Assembly: GCA_002315325.1 (NCBI GenBank)
Contig: DCGU01000049.1
Span: forward strand, 1 to 10,338
Length of the DNA stretch: 10,338 bases
Source of the DNA: Clostridiales bacterium UBA1770
GTDB taxonomy: Bacteria > Bacillota > Clostridia > Oscillospirales > CAG-272
Direction of reading: 5' to 3'
In this document: positions 7,867-10,338 of the stretch, piece after piece
Numbering within the stretch: position 1 is the stretch's first letter
Layout of the letters: every line of letters starts with the position of its first letter
Notes under the pieces: model-generated
The model's input: the letters and a program-made list of their open reading frames with translations, nothing else
Database searches by the model: none
What the model was told of the DNA's origin: nothing
Program-made: the position numbers and the translations under genes

Positions 7867-7900
7867 ACGACGTACGAGACGTGAACGCGAATAATGACAG

Positions 7901-7906
7901 AGGAGG
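7901..7906 (+). promoter_or_regulatory. Strong ribosome binding site deciding the divIC-like start
   Basis: AGGAGG, the consensus SD, lies 7 bases before the ATG at 7914. It argues against the in-frame GTG at 7881, which has no SD and would add 11 polar residues. Confidence 0.8.
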
Positions 7907-7913
7907 GAAAGCC

Positions 7914-8231
7914 ATGAACAGCCAAACGCCGCTGCAAAAGAGAATGCCGACGGTGAATCGTTTTTTGCGTCCGCTGGTCGTTTTTACCGTGGCGCTGTTT
8001 CTCCTTTCCGCCGTTGTCTGTTGTGTGCGTTTCTCCCAGTACCGCGCGTTGAAACGCCAAATGGCCGAATTACAGGCAGAAAAAGAATTTCGGCTCAACG
8101 AAATCGAAGAATTGCAGGCTATGCTCGGCGACGGTGAATTATCACGTGAATACGTTGAACGGTTGGCCCGCGAAAAACTGCATTTGTATTATCCCGATGA
8201 AGTGATTTTCTACAGTAATCTGAACGGTTAA
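7914..8231 (+). CDS. divIC: DivIC/FtsB-family septum formation initiator
   Basis: DivIC/FtsB proteins are small bitopic membrane proteins that join FtsL and DivIB/FtsQ in the divisome and help activate septal peptidoglycan synthesis. From the ATG at 7914 the product has 105 residues. It has a short basic cytoplasmic N-terminus, one membrane segment (about 21-40, LVVFTVALFLLSAVVCCVRF) and an extracytoplasmic coiled coil (about 41-71, rich in E, K, L and Q). It ends in a conserved EYVERLAREKLHLYYPDEVIF-like segment (80-100), the family hallmark. Placement after rqcP matches the Bacillus divIC neighbourhood, hence the symbol, but FtsB is an equally acceptable name in diderm Firmicutes. The 47-base gap before it (7867-7913) is the longest in the window and holds only the SD and a small CGTACG palindrome. 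Confidence 0.88.
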   Translation: MNSQTPLQKRMPTVNRFLRPLVVFTVALFLLSAVVCCVRFSQYRALKRQMAELQAEKEFRLNEIEELQAMLGDGELSREYVERLAREKLHLYYPDEVIFYSNLNG

Positions 8232-8262
8232 CCGAATAATCGTCTCGAAAGGAAGTGAACGT

Positions 8263-10338
8263 ATGGGTCCCGGATTTTTTCCACCGCCAAACTTTGAAAT
8301 GCGGGAAAAACTGAAGGCGCAAAAACCGAAAAATTTTAAGGACCTCGGCCGTTATCTGAAAGAAACGGTCGGGGGCACCTGTAAACGCCTGGGGTACATT
8401 TTCAAATTGGTTTGGGAAGCAAAACCCTCTTTGCTTTTCGTTCTGATTTTTATGACGGTGTACAATGGTATTTCGCCGCTCGTCGGTACCCTGATTACGG
8501 CCAACCTGTTGGCCAAGGTCGTTGCTTCTTTTTCCGGTGAGGTCGACCTTTTGATACCGCTGACGTACCAGTTCGGTTTCATTTTTTTGAACAGTCTCAT
8601 CGGCAGTATCAGCGGTATGATTACCAAGATTTCCGGTGAAGTGGTGACCAACCACGTCAAGGTCAAAATCATGGAAAAGTCGCGAACGGTGGACGTTGCG
8701 TCGTTCGATATGCCCGACTTTTACGAACGTTTGGAAAACGCCAACCGTGAGGCCGGCATGCGTCCCGTCAATATTTTAAATTCCACGTTTGAACTGGTCA
8801 GTAAGGTGATCTCACTGGTCAGCTTTATCGTGGTACTGTCGGCCATCATGACGCGTATGGACAGCATTGCCTACTTGTTCTTTGGGCTGTTTGTCGTGCT
8901 TTGTTTGGTTTCCGCTGCCGTCTCCTTCTATTTCCGCCGTCAAAATTTCTTCTATATGCGCCGCCGTTCCAAGGACCGCCGGCAATTGTCCTATTACAGT
9001 GACGTTTTGGTGAATAAGGACGTTGTGAAGGAAGTACGCCTGTTCGACCTGTCCGATTTTTTTATCGGCCGCTATAAAGACGTTTTTAAGAGCTATTTTA
9101 AGGGCATCAAAAAGCTGACCCTGAAGGAAGGTTTTTGGAACATTTTCCTGTCGCTGTGTACCGCCGCCATGAATATGGTGCTGTTTTATATGGTGGCAAC
9201 AAACGTCAAACAAATTGACGACTATTCATTGTACACAGGTGCGCTGAACTCAATTTCAAGTTGCGTGGCGTCGCTTATTTCCTTGGTTGCCGGTATCTAC
9301 GAAGGTTCCTTGTTCATTGATAATATGATATTATTTATGAACGAAAAACAAACCGTTGTGCCCAGTATCGCCGAACCGATTAAACCGCAGCGGCACTGCG
9401 GACACACGATTGAATTGCGCCACGTCTGCTTTGCCTATCCCGGGGCCGACCATGACGTCCTGCACGATATTAACCTGACGCTGGAAGCGGGGGATACAGT
9501 GATGCTGGTCGGCTTGAACGGCGCCGGTAAAACGACGCTGATTAAACTGATTACGCGCTTATACGACCCCACCGCCGGCGAGATTCTTTTGGACGGCCGC
9601 AACATAAAAGAATATGACGTGAAGGAACTGTATGCGATATACGGTATCATTTTCCAGGACTTCGGGAAATATGCGCTCAGCGTCAGTGAAAATATTGCTC
9701 TCGGTGAAATTCATAAACCGATTGTGCGTGAAAACGTGGAGGCTGCCGCGCGGCAGGCCGGTGCCGACGCCTATATTAACAGACTGTCACGAACCTATGA
9801 CACGCCGCTGATGCGCTATTTTGAAAAGGACGGTTTGGAACTTTCCGGCGGTCAATGGCAGAAACTTTCCATTGCCCGTGCCTTCTATTCCGATTCGGAT
9901 ATCCTGATTTTGGACGAACCGACGGCCGCACTCGACCCCATGGCCGAGGCGGAAATTTATCACCAGTTTGATATGCTGCGTAAAGAAAAAACGACGGTAT
10001 TCGTGTCGCACCGCCTGTCGTCCGCCACGACGGCCAGCAAAGTCGTTGTGCTGAAGGACGGCCGCATTGCCGAAATCGGTTCCCACGCCGAATTGATGGC
10101 GCAGCATGGGGAGTACTACACGTTATTCTCCACGCAGGCCAAACGATATATCACGGAAGAAAACGAACACGTGCTGGGGGAAAACGACGGTTTTCCGCCG
10201 CACGGTGGTTTTCCGCCCCGTGAAGGTATGCCGCCGCAGGGCGGAATGCCTCCGCACGGAGAGATGATGCCTAAAGGACAAAGACCTCCGCATCCTTTCC
10301 CGCCGGAACAAAATCGTCATGACGACAGAAAAAACGAT
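8263..10338 (+). CDS. ABC exporter half-transporter (membrane domain fused to ATPase), 3' end beyond window
   Basis: This is a type IV (formerly type I exporter) half-transporter; two such chains, identical or paired with a partner, export drugs, lipids or peptides across the inner membrane. The frame runs 692 codons without a stop to the last base. A Pro-rich N-terminus (MGPGFFPPPN) is followed by hydrophobic segments near 56-80, 98-120, 180-198, 202-222, 292-312 and 325-347. The ATPase domain has the A-loop Y392, Walker A GLNGAGKTT (417-425), Q465, signature LSGGQ (527-531), Walker B ILILDEPT (547-554) with catalytic E552, and H583. All catalytic residues are present. The tail after about 640 is rich in Pro, Gly and His. 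AAGGAAG at 8249-8255 precedes the ATG by 7 bases. No partner gene is visible, though one could follow. The substrate is unknown. Confidence 0.93.
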   Translation, partial: MGPGFFPPPNFEMREKLKAQKPKNFKDLGRYLKETVGGTCKRLGYIFKLVWEAKPSLLFVLIFMTVYNGISPLVGTLITANLLAKVVASFSGEVDLLIPLTYQFGFIFLNSLIGSISGMITKISGEVVTNHVKVKIMEKSRTVDVASFDMPDFYERLENANREAGMRPVNILNSTFELVSKVISLVSFIVVLSAIMTRMDSIAYLFFGLFVVLCLVSAAVSFYFRRQNFFYMRRRSKDRRQLSYYSDVLVNKDVVKEVRLFDLSDFFIGRYKDVFKSYFKGIKKLTLKEGFWNIFLSLCTAAMNMVLFYMVATNVKQIDDYSLYTGALNSISSCVASLISLVAGIYEGSLFIDNMILFMNEKQTVVPSIAEPIKPQRHCGHTIELRHVCFAYPGADHDVLHDINLTLEAGDTVMLVGLNGAGKTTLIKLITRLYDPTAGEILLDGRNIKEYDVKELYAIYGIIFQDFGKYALSVSENIALGEIHKPIVRENVEAAARQAGADAYINRLSRTYDTPLMRYFEKDGLELSGGQWQKLSIARAFYSDSDILILDEPTAALDPMAEAEIYHQFDMLRKEKTTVFVSHRLSSATTASKVVVLKDGRIAEIGSHAELMAQHGEYYTLFSTQAKRYITEENEHVLGENDGFPPHGGFPPREGMPPQGGMPPHGEMMPKGQRPPHPFPPEQNRHDDRKND
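10192..10263 (+). repeat. Four in-frame 18-bp units coding a Pro/Gly hexapeptide
   Basis: Residues 644-667 of the ABC protein are four units of the form [F/M]PP[H/R/Q][G/E][G/E]: FPPHGG, FPPREG, MPPQGG and MPPHGE. Degenerate Pro-rich sequence continues to about residue 681. The units differ at synonymous sites (ccg/ccc/cct), so this is an older repeat rather than a very recent slippage. Confidence 0.85.

Noticed and set aside
7881..7913. GTG start for the DivIC-like protein
   Set aside because: There is no SD in front of it, and the consensus AGGAGG at 7901-7906 would lie inside the coding region and serve the ATG at 7914.
7867..7913. Possible terminator or operator in the longest intergenic gap
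   Set aside because: It contains only a 6-base CGTACG palindrome with no stable stem and no U-run.
8263..10338. ABC gene as part of an antibiotic or bacteriocin system
   Set aside because: No precursor peptide, peptidase domain, modification enzyme or immunity gene is in the window; the neighbours are housekeeping genes.

Overview
The window is a gene-dense, strictly co-directional stretch of bacterial chromosome. Nine protein-coding genes lie on the + strand. The gaps between them are at most about 47 bases, one junction overlaps by 4 bases, and nearly every start has a good Shine-Dalgarno (SD) sequence. Nothing credible is coded on the - strand. I see no tRNA, rRNA, CRISPR array, insertion sequence, riboswitch or intrinsic terminator, and no gene-free stretch longer than 50 bases. 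Base composition looks close to half G+C (not computed). The gene families and the recJ-rel-dtd-hemZ order point to Firmicutes in the broad sense. The rqcP-divIC pairing without yabP/yabQ between them fits a non-sporulating lineage. A Negativicutes relative (Veillonella/Megasphaera/Dialister type) is my best guess, but it is inference.

Layout: recJ (5' end missing), rel, dtd, hemZ, a methylthioadenosine/S-adenosylhomocysteine deaminase-family amidohydrolase (mtaD-like), an HU DNA-binding protein gene, rqcP (S4-domain factor), a DivIC/FtsB-type septum protein, and an ABC exporter half-transporter still open at the last base. Several products concern quality control or stress: DNA repair (RecJ), the stringent response (Rel), removal of D-amino acids from tRNA (Dtd) and rescue of stalled 50S subunits (RqcP). 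The hemZ-mtaD adjacency pairs a radical-SAM enzyme with a deaminase that could act on SAM by-products.

This is mostly ordinary housekeeping sequence, and I do not find a convincing undescribed system. The points most worth a second look are these. First, a perfect 25-bp inverted repeat sits exactly at the left edge inside recJ, where the coding content stops looking like RecJ; a fold-back assembly or library artefact is likely. Second, Asp, Asn, His and Tyr codons are written NAC rather than NAT in 49 of 50 hand-counted cases before a Val (GTN) codon. Third, the ABC transporter has a Pro/Gly/His hexapeptide-repeat tail. Fourth, a 7-bp triple repeat after hemZ places TAA in all three frames.
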